From Candidatus Symbiopectobacterium endolongispinus (GTDB lineage Bacteria; Pseudomonadota; Gammaproteobacteria; Enterobacterales; Enterobacteriaceae): a DNA stretch of 64,000 nucleotides. Positions 47,433 to 61,979 of this stretch are shown here, piece by piece. The notes below the pieces were generated by a model. The model had not been told where the DNA came from and did no database searches. It saw only the letters and a program-made list of their open reading frames with translations. Position numbers and translations under genes: made by a program. The DNA is taken from contig NZ_JAFJYB010000004.1 in the NCBI RefSeq assembly GCF_018777385.1, forward strand, positions 186,001 through 250,000, written 5' to 3'. Numbering within the stretch: the stretch's first letter is position 1; every line of letters begins with the position of its first letter.

Positions 47433-49599
47433 TTACAGCAATTGCGCCAATCGGTTGAGATCCGACTGAATCGCCCCGGCCATTACATCGCGCCCGGCAC
47501 CCGGCCCGCGAATCACCAGCGGGTTGTCGCGATACCACCGGCTTTCGATCGCGAATACGTTGTCACACGGCAACAGGGAAGCCAGCGGATGATCCGGTCG
47601 CACCGCTTCCACGCCCACACGCGCTTTGCCGCTGACATCGAAACGCGCTACGTGACGCAGCACCAACCCCATTTCTTGCGCCGCTTCCAGACGCTGTACC
47701 ATCTGCTCGTTGAGCGAATCGCCATTTTCAAAAAACTGATCGATCGACCCCGCTTCACTGCCCGCAGGCACCAGTGATTCCACCCACCGTAGCGTTATAC
47801 AGCCAGTGACGTCCGGTTTTGGCAAAGGCATCGCGGATCTGGCGATAACGATCGCCACTGGATGCCCCCGCAATCTTGTTGGCGCTGATCACGTGAAAAC
47901 CGTAGCTGGCGAAATCGAGATAGAGATCTGATACCGATTCACTGGCGGTCACATCCAACACCACCAGGTCATCGTAGGGATGAGCACGCATCCACAGGAA
48001 GAGATCTTCACCATCACGCTCCTGCGCTTCATCATCAAAGAAGGCCAGCACACGCGACTGGCTTCCAGCCAGTCATAGTTCAGCAGGCTACGCGGGCTGT
48101 CTACTACGCCCGCCAGCACAAACTCAAAGCCGGTACGCGCCGAAATCAGCGCCTGCTCGCGCGCAAACAGCTCCAGCCAGCGGGAGCCAATATTGCCCTT
48201 GCCGAACAGTACCAACCAGATCCGTTTTTCTGCACGGAATAACGACTGATGCAAACCACGGATCAAATGCTCCGTCGGGCCCACGCGCAGTACCGCTACC
48301 AGGCTAATGCCATCGTCGGACTGCCAAACAAACTCGATGGGCTGATCTTTTAACTGCTGATAAAAACGGTGGCTGTGCAGCGGGTTACGGCACACGCCGG
48401 CCCCAACCATGGCCACCAGTGCTAATCCTTCACGCTGCGTGAACGTCACGGGCAATCCGGCCTGTTCCAATGCATGCCAGGCGCTGTCCACCACTTCCGA
48501 GGTGTAACACAACTGCACCAGATTGCGATCGGCGTGCACGCCAATCGCCAGAGGGCGCACTTGCGCACGGCTAACGTATTGTTCGATCTCTTTGTGCACG
48601 CGCGCAAAATCATGCTGTGTAGGAATCTGCACGTCGATCAGGCAAACGTCATAGTGGCTGGTGACAATTTTCGCCCCCGTGCCCGACGCTAACACGCGTT
48701 CAATGCGCGTAGAGCCTTGTTCCGGGTTGTAACTGCAACGTAGTTGCAGATCGATATCGCTTGCTGACACTGGCTGCAAGGTGCGTGCATGCAGCACCGG
48801 CGCCGCCAGACGCGCCAGTTCGCTGGCCTCATCAAGGCGCAGCAGAGGCAGCAAACAGGCATCTTTCACCTTACGGGGATCGGCACTGTAAACACCGGCC
48901 ACATCGCTCCAAATGGTCACACGCTCCACGCCCGCCAGCGCACCAATTTGCGTCGCCGAATAGTCACTGCCGTTGCGCCCCAGCAAGACCGTTTCACCGG
49001 CCTCGTTGCGGCTGATAAAACCGGTCACCACCCGCCTTTGCCCCGCATGCTGCGTCAACAACTGTTGCAGCAGCGGCCAGGAGCGACCTTCGTCCACCTG
49101 CGGCTGTGCAGCCAGTTCAGCGCGTAAAAAGTCGCGGGCGTCCAAGCCAGTTGGCATCGATGTTGCTCAAGTTCAGTACCGCCGCCATCAGGCGCGCAGA
49201 CCAAATTTCACCGTGCCCCACCACTTCGGCATAAACCGCATCGGTCACGCCACCATCCAGCAGCGCCGCCAGACGCTCCAGATCGCGGATAAAAAGAGTG
49301 GTCAACCGCTCTGCGGCATCCGCAGGCAGCAAACCGGCAATCAAATCGCTTTGGTAACGACGCAGCGCCTGCTGCACCTGATGGGCAGACAGACGATCGC
49401 TCTGGCTCAGTTTCAGCCAGCTAATCAGTTGGTTGGTTGTGCCGCCAGCGGCTGACACCACCATCAAATCGCCGGGACGGCTATACTCGGCCATAATCCC
49501 CGCGATACGTTGATAACACTTCACATCTGCCAGACTGCTGCCGCCAAATTTATGCAGTTGGCGGCCAGAAACCGCCGCTGATACGCCTAACGCACTCAT
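47433..49599 (-). pseudogene. metL: metL, aspartokinase II / homoserine dehydrogenase II, broken
   Basis: MetL catalyses two steps from aspartate to homoserine. The N-terminal kinase motif KFGGSSLADVKCY and most of the protein are readable, but in pieces. One inserted T near 49145 (NWL/DARDFLRAE) shifts the frame. A TG duplication near 48050 (ASRV/LAFFDD) shifts it again. About 115 codons are missing between YNATVG and VESLVPAG (near 47785), removing catalytic parts of the dehydrogenase. The C-terminus ends NRLAQLL normally. The start overlaps the metB stop, as in the metBL operon. Confidence 0.95.
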
Positions 49600-50762
49600 G
49601 CTGCTCCCTCAGTTGCCACCCGGAATGCTCGATCCAGATCGGCAAACAGATCGTCACCGTCTTCAATGCCGACCGAAATACGCAGCAGAGTTTCGGAGAT
49701 ACCTGCTGCCGCACGCGCTTCCGGTGCCATGCCCGCATGGGTCATGGTGGCTGCATGAGAAATCAGGCTTTCCACGCCGCCCAGCGATTCTGCCAGTGTA
49801 AACAGTTCCAACTCCCCCAGGAAACGGCGCAGGGTGTCTTCATCACCGTTCAGTTCAAAGCTCAACATGGCACCGAAACCGGACTGCTGACGACGTGCAA
49901 TCTCATGACCGGGATTGTTCGGCAGCGAAGGGTGATAAAGCTTTTTCACCAGCGGCTGCGTTTTCAGGTAATCAATCAGTTGCAGCGCATTTTTCTGCGC
50001 AGCGGCCATACGCGGGCCAAGGGTACGCAATCCGCGCAGCAGCAGATAACTGTCAAACGCCGCTCCCGTCACACCAATATTGTTCGCCTACCAAGCCAGT
50101 TCCGTCACCACCGCCGGATCTTTGGCAATCACCGTGCCAGCCACCACATCGGAGTGGCCATTGAGATACTTGGTGCAGGAGTGAACCACCAAATCCGCCC
50201 CCAATGCCAACGGACGTTGCAACGCCGGACTCAAGAAGGTGTTGTCCACCACGCTGACCGCACCCGCATCACGCGCTGCCTGACAAATGGCGGCGATATC
50301 CACCACACGCAGCAACGGGTTGCTGGGGTTTTCCACCAGCACCAGTTTGGGTTTCTCTTCCAGTGCCGCTGCCAGCGCGGCCGAATCCCCCTGATCGACA
50401 AATTTTACGCGAAATGCACCACGCTTACTGAGGCTGTCAAACAAACGGTAGCTACCGCCATAGCAATCATGAGGCGCAACCAACAAATCACCCGGACGCA
50501 GAAACACAGTGCGCACCAGCAAAATGGCTGACATGCCGCTGCTGGTCATTACCGATCCAGCCCCGCCTTCCAATTCCGCCAACGCACGCTGCACCACATC
50601 ACGCGTCTGGTTACCGCGACGCGAGTAATCATGGGCTCTGGGCTGGTTGAAACCGGTGAAGTTGTAGGTGCTGGAGAGATGAATCGGCGGAACTACACAG
50701 CCGCATTGTTCATCATCATTAAGTCCGCTACGAACAGCGATCGTTGCTTGTTTACGCGTCAT
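49596..50762 (-). pseudogene. metB: metB, cystathionine gamma-synthase, one in-frame stop
   Basis: MetB is a PLP enzyme that joins O-succinylhomoserine and cysteine. From MTRKQATIAVRSG the gene is full length (about 388 codons) and keeps the PLP Lys in HSCTKYLNGHSD. The only clear lesion is TAG at 50088-50090, where the family has the second Trp of ELAWWANNIG. That cuts the protein at about 60 percent. Some conserved positions have also drifted (GNPTRD to GNQTRD, SAIHLV to SAILLV). The first step of a dead pathway in this strain. Confidence 0.95.
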
Positions 50763-50820
50763 GGTCATTTTCCTAACTGGCGGCAGGATATAGGCTATCA
50801 AGAGTAATCCCAAGCTCAAC

Positions 50821-50868
50821 GGACGTCAATACATCTAGACCTCTAAACTTCTTTGCGTATAGATTGAG
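50821..50868. promoter_or_regulatory. MetJ operator between metJ and metB
   Basis: Six consecutive 8-bp units (GGACGTCA, ATACATCT, AGACCTCT, AAACTTCT, TTGCGTAT, AGATTGAG) approximate the met-box repeat in the divergent control region. Several units are weak. Confidence 0.75.
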
Positions 50869-50948
50869 CATTGACGGAAATCCCGTTAGAATTACCCTCA
50901 TATCATGACGGTTTTATCTTCCTGACGACTATATTTTTAAGGTATCCC

Positions 50949-51266
50949 ATGGCTGAGTGGAACGGCGAGTATGTCAGTCCTTACTCTGAACACGGTAAAA
51001 AGAGCGAGCAAGTTAAAAAGATCACGGTCTCGATTCCGCTTAAAGTGCTGAAAATCCTGACTGATGAGCGCACCCGACGTCAGGTCAATAACCTGCGCCA
51101 TGCAACCAACAGTGAATTATTGTGCGAAGCGTTTCTGCACGCATTTACCGACCAGCCACTACCGGATGACCACGATTTGTGTAAAGAGCGCAGCGATGAA
51201 ATCCCTGAGGTGGCCAAGGCGATCATGCGTGAGATGGGGATTGACACGGATACGTGGGAATATTGA
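50949..51266 (+). CDS. metJ: Methionine repressor MetJ
   Basis: Ribbon-helix-helix repressor that uses S-adenosylmethionine as corepressor. The 105 residues equal the E. coli length; the DNA-binding strand [29 protein letters not shown] is intact, and the end is IDTDTWEY. It is divergent from metB and followed by a terminator. It is intact although the three methionine genes in this window (metB, metL, metF) are all broken. Confidence 0.97.
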   Translation: MAEWNGEYVSPYSEHGKKSEQVKKITVSIPLKVLKILTDERTRRQVNNLRHATNSELLCEAFLHAFTDQPLPDDHDLCKERSDEIPEVAKAIMREMGIDTDTWEY

Positions 51267-51306
51267 TCTGTTGATCGGGTGGTATACCGCTCTGGCTATA
51301 GAAACA

Positions 51307-51330
51307 ATAAAGACACCCGAGGGTGCCTTT
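51307..51330 (+). terminator. Terminator after metJ
   Basis: AAAGACACCC and GGGTGCCTTT form a near-perfect stem 43 bases after the metJ stop, with T-rich sequence on both sides. It separates metJ from the convergent mnmE. Confidence 0.75.
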
Positions 51331-51347
51331 CCGTGCGTGTAGGGCGA

Positions 51348-52712
51348 CTACTTCCCAATACAAAAACTCGAGAAAATCCGTCCCAACAAGTCATCGGATG
51401 TAAATTCCCCGGTTATCTCACTTAGTGCCTGTTGTGCCAGCCGCAGCTCTTCTGCCAGCAGTTCGCCAGCGTAAGCGCTCACTAACTGTTCTTTGCCTTG
51501 TTCCAGATGCTGTGCAGCGGTTTCCAGCGCTTGCAGGTGGCGGCGTCGTGCCAGGAAGCCACCTTCGGTGTTGCTGGTAAAGCCCATGCTCTGTTTTAGA
51601 TGGTTACGCAGGATATCGACACCATCACCGGTTTTGGCGGACAGGCGAATGAGTGAGTAAGTGTTTACCTCTTCAATGCCTTGTGGTTCACCAGTAATGT
51701 CGGCTTTATTGCGCACCACGGTAATCGGCAGTGTGGCGGGCAGGCGTGCCATAAACTCTGGCCAGATTTCGGCAGGCGAGGTGGCGTCAGTGGTGGTGCT
51801 ATCGACCATAAACAGCACGCGATCCGCCTGTTCAATCTCTTGCCAGGCGCGTTCAATGCCGATGCGTTCCACTTCGTCGCTGGCATCGCGTAGCCCGGCA
51901 GTGTCGATGATATGCAGCGGCATGCCGTCGATATGGATATGCTCGCGCAGTACGTCACGCGTGGTGCCCGCGATAGCGGTCACGATTGCCGCCTCACGCC
52001 CGGCCAGTGCGTTAAGCAGGCTCGATTTGCCCGCATTGGGGCGACCCGCAATCACCACCTTCATGCCTTCACGCAGCAGGCTGCCTTGATGCGCCTCGGC
52101 CTGAACATCCGCCAGATCGGCCATCACGCCATTAAGTTCCGCCTCAATCTTGCCGTCAGAGAGGAAATCGATCTCTTCATCAGGAAAATCAATGGTGGCC
52201 TCGACGTAGATGCGCAGGTGAATCAGCGCTTCCACCAGTCGGTTAATGCGGGTAGAGAAGGCGCCTTGCAAGGAGTTCAGCGCAGAACGTGCCGCTTGTT
52301 CAGAGCTGGCATCGATCAGGTCTGCGATAGCTTCGGCCTGCGCCAGATCGAGCTTGTCATTGAGAAATGCGCGCTCGGAGAACTCGCCTGGGTGGGCAAT
52401 GCGCAGGCCGGGCAGTGCCAGAATGCGCTGCATCAGCAAATCAAGAATAACCGGGCCGCCATGCCATTGCAGCTCCAACACGTCCTCGCCAGTAAAGGAG
52501 TTGGGGCCAGGAAACCAGATGGCAATACCCTGATCCAGCGCGTTGCCGTCGGCATCGCGAAACGGCAAATAATCCGCATGGCGCGGTTTGGGTAATTTAC
52601 CCAGCACGGCACGCGCCACGTCGGCAGCCTGCTGGCCGGACACGCGCAAAATACCTACGCCACCGCGTCCGGGGGGCGTGGCTTGGGCTACGATGGTATC
52701 GGTATGGCTCAT
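51348..52712 (-). CDS. mnmE: tRNA modification GTPase MnmE
   Basis: With MnmG it makes cmnm5U at the wobble position of certain tRNAs. The 454 residues from [14 protein letters not shown] equal the E. coli length. It has an N-terminal folate-binding domain, a helical domain, the G domain ([19 protein letters not shown]) and the conserved C-terminal CIGK. The in-frame upstream stretch to 52919 is not homologous and overlaps the yidC end. It follows yidC as usual. Confidence 0.97.
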   Translation of the reverse strand: MSHTDTIVAQATPPGRGGVGILRVSGQQAADVARAVLGKLPKPRHADYLPFRDADGNALDQGIAIWFPGPNSFTGEDVLELQWHGGPVILDLLMQRILALPGLRIAHPGEFSERAFLNDKLDLAQAEAIADLIDASSEQAARSALNSLQGAFSTRINRLVEALIHLRIYVEATIDFPDEEIDFLSDGKIEAELNGVMADLADVQAEAHQGSLLREGMKVVIAGRPNAGKSSLLNALAGREAAIVTAIAGTTRDVLREHIHIDGMPLHIIDTAGLRDASDEVERIGIERAWQEIEQADRVLFMVDSTTTDATSPAEIWPEFMARLPATLPITVVRNKADITGEPQGIEEVNTYSLIRLSAKTGDGVDILRNHLKQSMGFTSNTEGGFLARRRHLQALETAAQHLEQGKEQLVSAYAGELLAEELRLAQQALSEITGEFTSDDLLGRIFSSFCIGK

Positions 52713-52742
52713 GATGGTTTCTCTGTAGCGATTAAACAAAAG

Positions 52743-52769
52743 AATAAGGCGGCTATGGGCCGCCTTATT
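52743..52769 (-). terminator. Hairpin between yidC and mnmE
   Basis: An 11-bp perfect stem, AATAAGGCGGC with GCCGCCTTATT, with CTTTTG after it in the transcript. It lies in the 77-base gap. Confidence 0.8.
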
Positions 52770-52789
52770 CTCAGACTTGTACAGTCCGC

Positions 52790-54436
52790 TTATTTCTTCT
52801 CTTTCTTGTCGCGGCTGTGCAGGCCTTTCTTCTCCAGCCCGCGGTAAATCAACTGCTGCTGGATAATGGTGACCAGGTTGCTGACGATATAGTACAGCAC
52901 CAGACCTGATGGGAACCACAGGAAGAACACGGTAAAGATAATCGGCATGTAGGTCATGATCTTCTGCTGCATCGGGTCGGTCACAGTGGTCGGCGACATC
53001 TTCTGAATGAAGAACATCGTGATACCCATCAGGATCGGCAGGATGTAGTAAGGGTCTTGCGCAGACAGGTCAGTGATCCACAGGATGAACGGCGCATGGC
53101 GCAGCTCAACCGAGCTCATCAGCATGTAGTACAACGCCAGGAAGATAGGCATCTGGATCAGCAGCGGGAAGCAGCCGCCCAGCGGGTTCAATTTCTCCGC
53201 CTTGTACAGCGCCATCATCTCTTGGCTCATGCGCTGCTTGTCATCACCGATACGCTCGCGCATGGCTTGCATTTTCGGTTGCAGCATACGCATTTTCGCC
53301 ATTGAGGTGTACTGCGCCTTGGTCAGCGGGTACATGATGCCGCGCACGATAAAGGTGATGGCGATGATGGATAAGCCCCAGTTACCGATGAAGCCGTGCA
53401 GGAATTTCAGCAGTTTGAACAGCTGTTGGGAGATAAACCACAACCAACCGTAATCCACTGACAGGTCCAGATGCGGTGCAACGGCCGCCATCTTGTCCTG
53501 AATTTCCGGGCCAACCCACAGTACTGCGCTGATGTCTTTCTGCGCGCCCGCGTCAACGGTTACCGGTGTAGCTTTAAAGCCAATGGCTGCCAAACCGTTC
53601 CCCAACTGCGAGGTATAGAAGGTGTTGGCACCGGCGGTAGTCGGGATCCACGCGGTAGCAAAACACTGCTGCAACATGGCAACCCAGCCACCATCGGTGG
53701 TGACGTTCAGGTTTTCTTTCATGTCGCTAAAGCTGTATTTCTTGTACTTATCGTCACTGGAGGAGAACGCCGCGCCACGATAGGTGTGGAGTGCAAAGTT
53801 GCTGCTGCCGGTATCGCGGTGCTTCGGCAGGTCAATAGACTGTTTCAACTGACCAAACAGCGTTAACTCCAACGGCTGCGCGCTGGTGTTGTTCACGTTG
53901 TAGCTAACGTTCAGCGCGTAGTCACCGCGTTTAAGCACGAACGTTTTGGTGAAGGTTACGCCGTCAGCGTTGGTGTAGGTCAACGGAATGGTCAGTGCGT
54001 CCTGTCCGTCAGCCAGTTCAAAGTGATCCTGGGTGGCAGTAAACAGCGGACGTGCGCCATTTGCCGGATTATCCGGACCGTGTTTACCCGTCAATCCACT
54101 CTGTGCCTGATACACAAATTCCGGCGTGGTTTCCAGCAACAGGAATGGTGTAGCAGAGTGCAGTTTGTCAGGGAACGCCAGCAGATTGGCTTGTTCGATA
54201 TCGCCGCCGCGCGTATTGATAGTCAGCGACAGTACGTCGGTTTTCACCGTGATCAGTTTACCCTGACCGCTGTTAGGCACGCCCTGGCTGGCGGTATCAC
54301 CGTTGACTGCGTTCGTCGCTTGCTGGATGGCTTGCGTTGAAGCGGCAGGCGGATTTTTGTCCGTCTCCCACGTCTGCCAGATCAGAAAGCTTACGAATAG
54401 CAGAGCGATAAGAAGGAGATTGCGTTGCGAATCCAT
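52790..54436 (-). CDS. yidC: Membrane protein insertase YidC
   Basis: Inserts membrane proteins alone or with SecYEG. The 548 residues equal the E. coli length. It begins with an N-terminal span ([17 protein letters not shown]), then a large periplasmic domain (about 25-345), then five C-terminal spans with the conserved Arg in the hydrophilic groove ([14 protein letters not shown]). It ends in a basic tail (SRDKKEKK). No lesion. Confidence 0.98.
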   Translation of the reverse strand: MDSQRNLLLIALLFVSFLIWQTWETDKNPPAASTQAIQQATNAVNGDTASQGVPNSGQGKLITVKTDVLSLTINTRGGDIEQANLLAFPDKLHSATPFLLLETTPEFVYQAQSGLTGKHGPDNPANGARPLFTATQDHFELADGQDALTIPLTYTNADGVTFTKTFVLKRGDYALNVSYNVNNTSAQPLELTLFGQLKQSIDLPKHRDTGSSNFALHTYRGAAFSSSDDKYKKYSFSDMKENLNVTTDGGWVAMLQQCFATAWIPTTAGANTFYTSQLGNGLAAIGFKATPVTVDAGAQKDISAVLWVGPEIQDKMAAVAPHLDLSVDYGWLWFISQQLFKLLKFLHGFIGNWGLSIIAITFIVRGIMYPLTKAQYTSMAKMRMLQPKMQAMRERIGDDKQRMSQEMMALYKAEKLNPLGGCFPLLIQMPIFLALYYMLMSSVELRHAPFILWITDLSAQDPYYILPILMGITMFFIQKMSPTTVTDPMQQKIMTYMPIIFTVFFLWFPSGLVLYYIVSNLVTIIQQQLIYRGLEKKGLHSRDKKEKK

Positions 54437-54438
54437 CG

Positions 54439-54696
54439 TTAATGTTCTCTGTTATTGTCGGGTTTTGGTGGTACGGGATCATCACCACCAGGGTTCAAAG
54501 GGTGGCATTTTAATACGCGTTTGAGCGTCAACCAACTGCCTTTTATCATGCCGAACCTGCGTATGGCCTCAATGCCGTATTGTGAACAGGTTGGGCGAAA
54601 ACGGCAATGTGGCCCTAACAACGGACTTATAACGAGCTGATAACCGCGTATCAGCCCGATCAGTAGGCGCGAGCCAAGCGACAGTGCCGTTGCCAT
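54439..54696 (-). CDS. yidD: Membrane protein insertion efficiency factor YidD
   Basis: Small amphipathic membrane-associated protein that aids YidC-dependent insertion. The 85 residues contain the conserved [15 protein letters not shown] with two Cys, and [18 protein letters not shown]. It overlaps the rnpA end by 37 bases and precedes yidC by two. Confidence 0.96.
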   Translation of the reverse strand: MATALSLGSRLLIGLIRGYQLVISPLLGPHCRFRPTCSQYGIEAIRRFGMIKGSWLTLKRVLKCHPLNPGGDDPVPPKPDNNREH

Positions 54697-55019
54697 AATT
54701 TTTCCAATGCTTCCGTCAACGCGCGATTATCCAGGTCGGCTACCCCTTTTTTGGCGATCACCACAAAATCCATCGCAGGTAGGGTATGTTGATGTAAACG
54801 AAAGCTTTCCCGCGTCAGACGTTTAATCCGATTGCGTTCATGCGCCCGTTTGACATGCTTTTTAGCGACAGTAAGACCGATGCGAGGATGCCCCAGCGAA
54901 TTCAGGCGGCCGAGGATGGTGATTTGCGGCGTGCCAGCCCGATACGGCTGCTGGAAGACGAAAGTGAAATGGCTGGGAGTTAACAAACGTAACTCCCTGG
55001 GAAAAGCGAGCTTAACCAC
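54660..55019 (-). CDS. rnpA: Ribonuclease P protein component
   Basis: Protein subunit of RNase P, which trims tRNA 5' leaders. The 119 residues start at GTG (55019) with [18 protein letters not shown] and carry the RNR motif ([16 protein letters not shown]). No Shine-Dalgarno sequence is visible, so translation may depend on rpmH, 18 bases upstream. Confidence 0.97.
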   Translation of the reverse strand: MVKLAFPRELRLLTPSHFTFVFQQPYRAGTPQITILGRLNSLGHPRIGLTVAKKHVKRAHERNRIKRLTRESFRLHQHTLPAMDFVVIAKKGVADLDNRALTEALEKLWQRHCRLARAY

Positions 55020-55037
55020 TAGGAGGGTTAGCTTTTA

Positions 55038-55825
<788 letters not shown>

Positions 55826-57208
55826 GTGTCACTTTCACTTTGGCAGCAGTGTCTTGCCCGTTTGCAGGATGAGTTACCTGCCACAGAATTCAGCATGTGG
55901 ATACGTCCGTTACAGACGGAACTGAACGACAACACGCTGGCGCTCTATGCACCAAATCGTTTTGTGCTGGATTGGGTAAGAGACAAGTACCTCAATAACA
56001 TCAATGGCCTGCTGAACGATTTCTGCGGTATGGATGCGCCTTTGCTGCGTTTTGAAGTCGGCAGCAAGCCGCTGGCCGCGGTGGCTGTCAGCCAGCCAGC
56101 CAGCCCTCAGGCGGCGGTGCAGCCGGTCAGGCAGGCACCCGTGCGTCCCAGTTGGGACACACCGGCGACACAAACGGAGCACACTTACCGTTCCAACGTC
56201 AATACGAAGCATTCGTTCGACAACTTCGTTGAAGGTAAGTCTAACCAATTGGCGCGCGCGGCGGCGCGTCAGGTCGCTGACAACCCCGGCGGAGCCTATA
56301 ACCCCCTGTTTCTCTATGGCGGCACCGGTTTGGGGAAAACCCACCTGCTGCACGCGGTAGGTAATGGCATTATTGCGCGCAAGCCAAATGCCAAAGTGGT
56401 CTATATGCATTCTGAACGCTTTGTACAGGATATGGTCAAAGCCTTACAGAACAATGCGATTGAAGAATTTAAGCGTTATTACCGTTCAGTCTATGCCCTG
56501 TTGATCGATGATATTCAGTTTTTTGCCAACAAAGAGCACTCTCAGGAGGAGTTTTTCCATACCTTCAATGCGCTGCTGGAAGGCAATCAGCAAATCATCC
56601 TGACTTCCGATCGTTATCCGAAAGAGATCAATGGGGTAGAAGATCGTCTGAAATCGCGCTTTGGCTGGGGATTGACGGTCGCGATCGAACCGCCGGAGCT
56701 GGAAACGCGCGTGGCGATCCTTATGAAAAAAGCGGATGAAAATGATATCCGTCTGCCGGGTGAAGTGGCCTTTTTTATTGCCAAGCGATTGCGCTCTAAC
56801 GTGCGTGAGCTGGAAGGCGCACTGAACCGCGTGATCGCTAACGCCAATTTTACCGGCCGCGCCATTACCATTGATTTCGTGCGTGAAGCGCTGCGCGATC
56901 TGTTGGCGTTGCAGGAAAAGTTGGTGACCATCGACAATATTCAAAAGACGGTCGCAGAGTACTATAAGATCAAAGTCGCCGATCTGCTGTCCAAACGGCG
57001 ATCCCGATCGGTGGCTCGTCCGCGCCAGATGGCGATGGCGCTGGCGAAAGAGCTGACAAACCACAGCTTACCGGAAATTGGTGATGCGTTTGGCGGTCGT
57101 GACCATACCACCGTGCTGCATGCGTGCCGCAAGATTGAGCAGCTGCGTGAGGAAAGCCACGACACCAAGGAAGATTTCTCTAATTTAATCAGAATATTAT
57201 CTTCATAA
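55826..57208 (+). CDS. dnaA: Chromosomal replication initiator DnaA
   Basis: Opens oriC and loads the helicase. From GTG at 55826 ([19 protein letters not shown]) it has 460 residues. It has domain I for DnaB/DiaA contacts, a variable linker (about 85-130), the AAA+ domain with Walker [12 protein letters not shown] and Walker [10 protein letters not shown], and the C-terminal DNA-binding signature [18 protein letters not shown]. The ATG-like extension from 55814 is not conserved. dnaN follows after four bases. Confidence 0.98.
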   Translation: MSLSLWQQCLARLQDELPATEFSMWIRPLQTELNDNTLALYAPNRFVLDWVRDKYLNNINGLLNDFCGMDAPLLRFEVGSKPLAAVAVSQPASPQAAVQPVRQAPVRPSWDTPATQTEHTYRSNVNTKHSFDNFVEGKSNQLARAAARQVADNPGGAYNPLFLYGGTGLGKTHLLHAVGNGIIARKPNAKVVYMHSERFVQDMVKALQNNAIEEFKRYYRSVYALLIDDIQFFANKEHSQEEFFHTFNALLEGNQQIILTSDRYPKEINGVEDRLKSRFGWGLTVAIEPPELETRVAILMKKADENDIRLPGEVAFFIAKRLRSNVRELEGALNRVIANANFTGRAITIDFVREALRDLLALQEKLVTIDNIQKTVAEYYKIKVADLLSKRRSRSVARPRQMAMALAKELTNHSLPEIGDAFGGRDHTTVLHACRKIEQLREESHDTKEDFSNLIRILSS

Positions 57209-57212
57209 TATT

Positions 57213-58313
57213 ATGAAATTCATTATTGAACGCGAGCATCTGCTAAAACCGTTACAACAGGTGAGTGGCCCGTTAGGTGGTCGTCCCACATTGCCTATTC
57301 TGGGCAATCTGCTGTTACAAGTGACGGACGGCGCACTGTCGCTGACCGGCACCGATCTGGAAATGGACATGGTGGCGAAGATCCCCCTGTCTCAGGCCCA
57401 TGAATCCGGTGCGACCACGGTGCCGGCGCGTAAACTGTTTGATATTTGCCGTGGCTTGCCCGACGGCGCGGAAATTACCATCACGCTGGAAGGCGACCGG
57501 ATGCTGGTGCGTTCCGGCTGTAGCCGCTTCTCGCTTTCTACGCTCCCGGCGTCTGATTTCCCGAACCTGGATGACTGGCAGAGCGAAGTGGCATTCTCGT
57601 TGCCGCAGGCGACGCTGAAACGCCTGATTGAAGCCACGCAGTTCTCCATGGCACACCAGGATGTGCGTTATTACCTTAACGGTATGTTGTTTGAAACCGA
57701 AGGAGAAGAGTTGCGCACCGTGGCGACCGACGGTCACCGTCTAGCGGTATGTGCCATGCCGATTGGTCAGTCGCTGCCGTCCCACTCGGTGATCGTGCCG
57801 CGTAAAGGGGTGATTGAGCTACTGCGCCTGCTGGACGGCGGCGATACGCCATTGCAGCTACAGATCGGTACCAACAACATTCGCGCCCACGTCGGGGATT
57901 TCATCTTTACGTCCAAGCTGGTCGACGGGCGTTTTCCTGACTACCGCCGCGTATTGCCGAAAAACCCGGACAAGGCGCTGGAAGCGAGCTGCGATTTGCT
58001 GAAACAGGCATTTGCACGTGTGGCGATCCTGTCTAACGAGAAGTTTCGCGGTGTGCGTCTGCACCTGATTGAGAATCAGCTGAAAATTACCGCGAATAAC
58101 CCGGAACAGGAAGAAGCGGAAGAGATTCTGGACGTGCAGTACAACGGCACGGAAATGGAAATTGGCTTTAACGTCAGCTACGTGCTGGATGTGTTGAATG
58201 CGCTGAAGTGTGAAGATGTCCGTTTGCTGCTGACCGATTCTGTCTCTAGTGTGCAGATTGAAGACGGTGCCAGCAAGGCGGCGGCATACGTTGTCATGCC
58301 GATGCGTCTGTAG
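57213..58313 (+). CDS. dnaN: DNA polymerase III sliding clamp
   Basis: Ring-shaped beta clamp that tethers polymerases to DNA. The 366 residues equal the E. coli length, starting [20 protein letters not shown] and ending [11 protein letters not shown] with the peptide-binding pocket residues. No lesion. Confidence 0.98.
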   Translation: MKFIIEREHLLKPLQQVSGPLGGRPTLPILGNLLLQVTDGALSLTGTDLEMDMVAKIPLSQAHESGATTVPARKLFDICRGLPDGAEITITLEGDRMLVRSGCSRFSLSTLPASDFPNLDDWQSEVAFSLPQATLKRLIEATQFSMAHQDVRYYLNGMLFETEGEELRTVATDGHRLAVCAMPIGQSLPSHSVIVPRKGVIELLRLLDGGDTPLQLQIGTNNIRAHVGDFIFTSKLVDGRFPDYRRVLPKNPDKALEASCDLLKQAFARVAILSNEKFRGVRLHLIENQLKITANNPEQEEAEEILDVQYNGTEMEIGFNVSYVLDVLNALKCEDVRLLLTDSVSSVQIEDGASKAAAYVVMPMRL

Positions 58314-58401
58314 CGGGACGCGCTTGGTCTGCCCCCTTTTTTGGCGTGAATGCCGACGCTTGCCGTCGGCATTTGTGCCGGTTGTCGCGTACAGGATCTG
58401 G

Positions 58402-59493
58402 TTGTCCATTGCTCTGACCCGCCTTCTGATTAAAGATTTCCGTAATATCGCCTCTGCCGATTTGGCGCTCATACCTGGATTCAATTTTCTGGTAGGGGAG
58501 AATGGCAGCGGAAAAACCAGCGTTCTGGAGGCCATCTACACGTTGGGGCACGGTCGTGCGTTTCGCTCCATCCAGGCAGCGCGCGTGATTCGGCATGAAC
58601 AGTCCGAGTTTATTCTGCACGGTCGGTTAGATGGCATGGAGCGTGAACGTTCGATAGGCCTGAGTAAAAACCGGCTGGGCGACAGTACCGTGCGTATTGA
58701 TGGCAGCGATGGTCACAAGGTGGCGAATCTGGCGCAGTTGCTGCCGATTCAGCTCATCACGCCGGAGGGCTTCACGTTGCTCAACGGTGGGCCAAAATAC
58801 CGTCGTGCTTTTCTCGATTGGGGCTGTTTTCACCATGAGCCCGGTTTTTTCGCGGCATGGAGCAACCTGAAACGGTTATTGCGCCAGCGTAATGCCGCGC
58901 TGCGTCAGGTGGGGCAGTATCGTCAACTGCGCGCCTGGGATCAGGAACTTATTCCGCTGGCAGAGCGCATCAGCGCCTGGCGGGCGGATTACACCACTGC
59001 GATTACTGCGGACATTACCGCGACCTGCGAGCAGTTTTTGCCGGAGTTTTCACTGAGCTTCTCTTTCCAGCGCGGCTGGGACAAAGAGAGCGATTATGCC
59101 GAACTGCTGGAACGGCAATTTGAGCGCGATCGGCAGTTGGGCTACACCTCGTTGGGGCCGCACAAAGCGGATTTTCGTATCCGGGCGGGCGGCGTCGCGG
59201 TGGAAGACATGTTGTCGCGTGGACAGTTGAAGTTATTGATGTGTGCGTTGCGATTGGCGCAAGGAGAGTTTCTCACTCGCCATAGCGGTGCCAAGTGTAT
59301 TTATCTGATAGATGATTTTGCTTCCGAACTGGACAGTACCCGCCGCCGTTTGTTGGCTGAACGGTTAAAAGCGACCGAGGCTCAGGTATTTGTTAGCACC
59401 ATCAGCGCTGAGCAGATAGATGACATGATCGGTGAAAAGGGCAAGATGTTCCGCGTGGAACAGGGTAAAATAACGGTTCAATTACAGGACTAA
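58402..59493 (+). CDS. recF: DNA gap-repair protein RecF, start codon uncertain
   Basis: Helps load RecA at gaps with RecO and RecR. Walker A ([12 protein letters not shown]), the ABC-type signature ([10 protein letters not shown]) and Walker B ([11 protein letters not shown]) are intact. The family starts with Met just before [13 protein letters not shown]; here that codon is ATT (58408-58410). The nearest usable start is TTG at 58402, with AGGA upstream, adding two residues (363 total). GTG at 58375 is also possible. Expression may be reduced. The gap from dnaN is 88 bases. Confidence 0.92.
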   Translation: MSIALTRLLIKDFRNIASADLALIPGFNFLVGENGSGKTSVLEAIYTLGHGRAFRSIQAARVIRHEQSEFILHGRLDGMERERSIGLSKNRLGDSTVRIDGSDGHKVANLAQLLPIQLITPEGFTLLNGGPKYRRAFLDWGCFHHEPGFFAAWSNLKRLLRQRNAALRQVGQYRQLRAWDQELIPLAERISAWRADYTTAITADITATCEQFLPEFSLSFSFQRGWDKESDYAELLERQFERDRQLGYTSLGPHKADFRIRAGGVAVEDMLSRGQLKLLMCALRLAQGEFLTRHSGAKCIYLIDDFASELDSTRRRLLAERLKATEAQVFVSTISAEQIDDMIGEKGKMFRVEQGKITVQLQD

Positions 59494-61923
<2,430 letters not shown>

Positions 61924-61979
61924 TAGGATGTAGTGACATAAAAAAACCGCGGCGGCGGCGCGACGCTTGCTGGCACGCA

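Noticed and set aside
52713..52919. Upstream extension of mnmE by 69 codons
   Set aside because: It crosses the terminator and the end of yidC, and MnmE begins at MSHTD.
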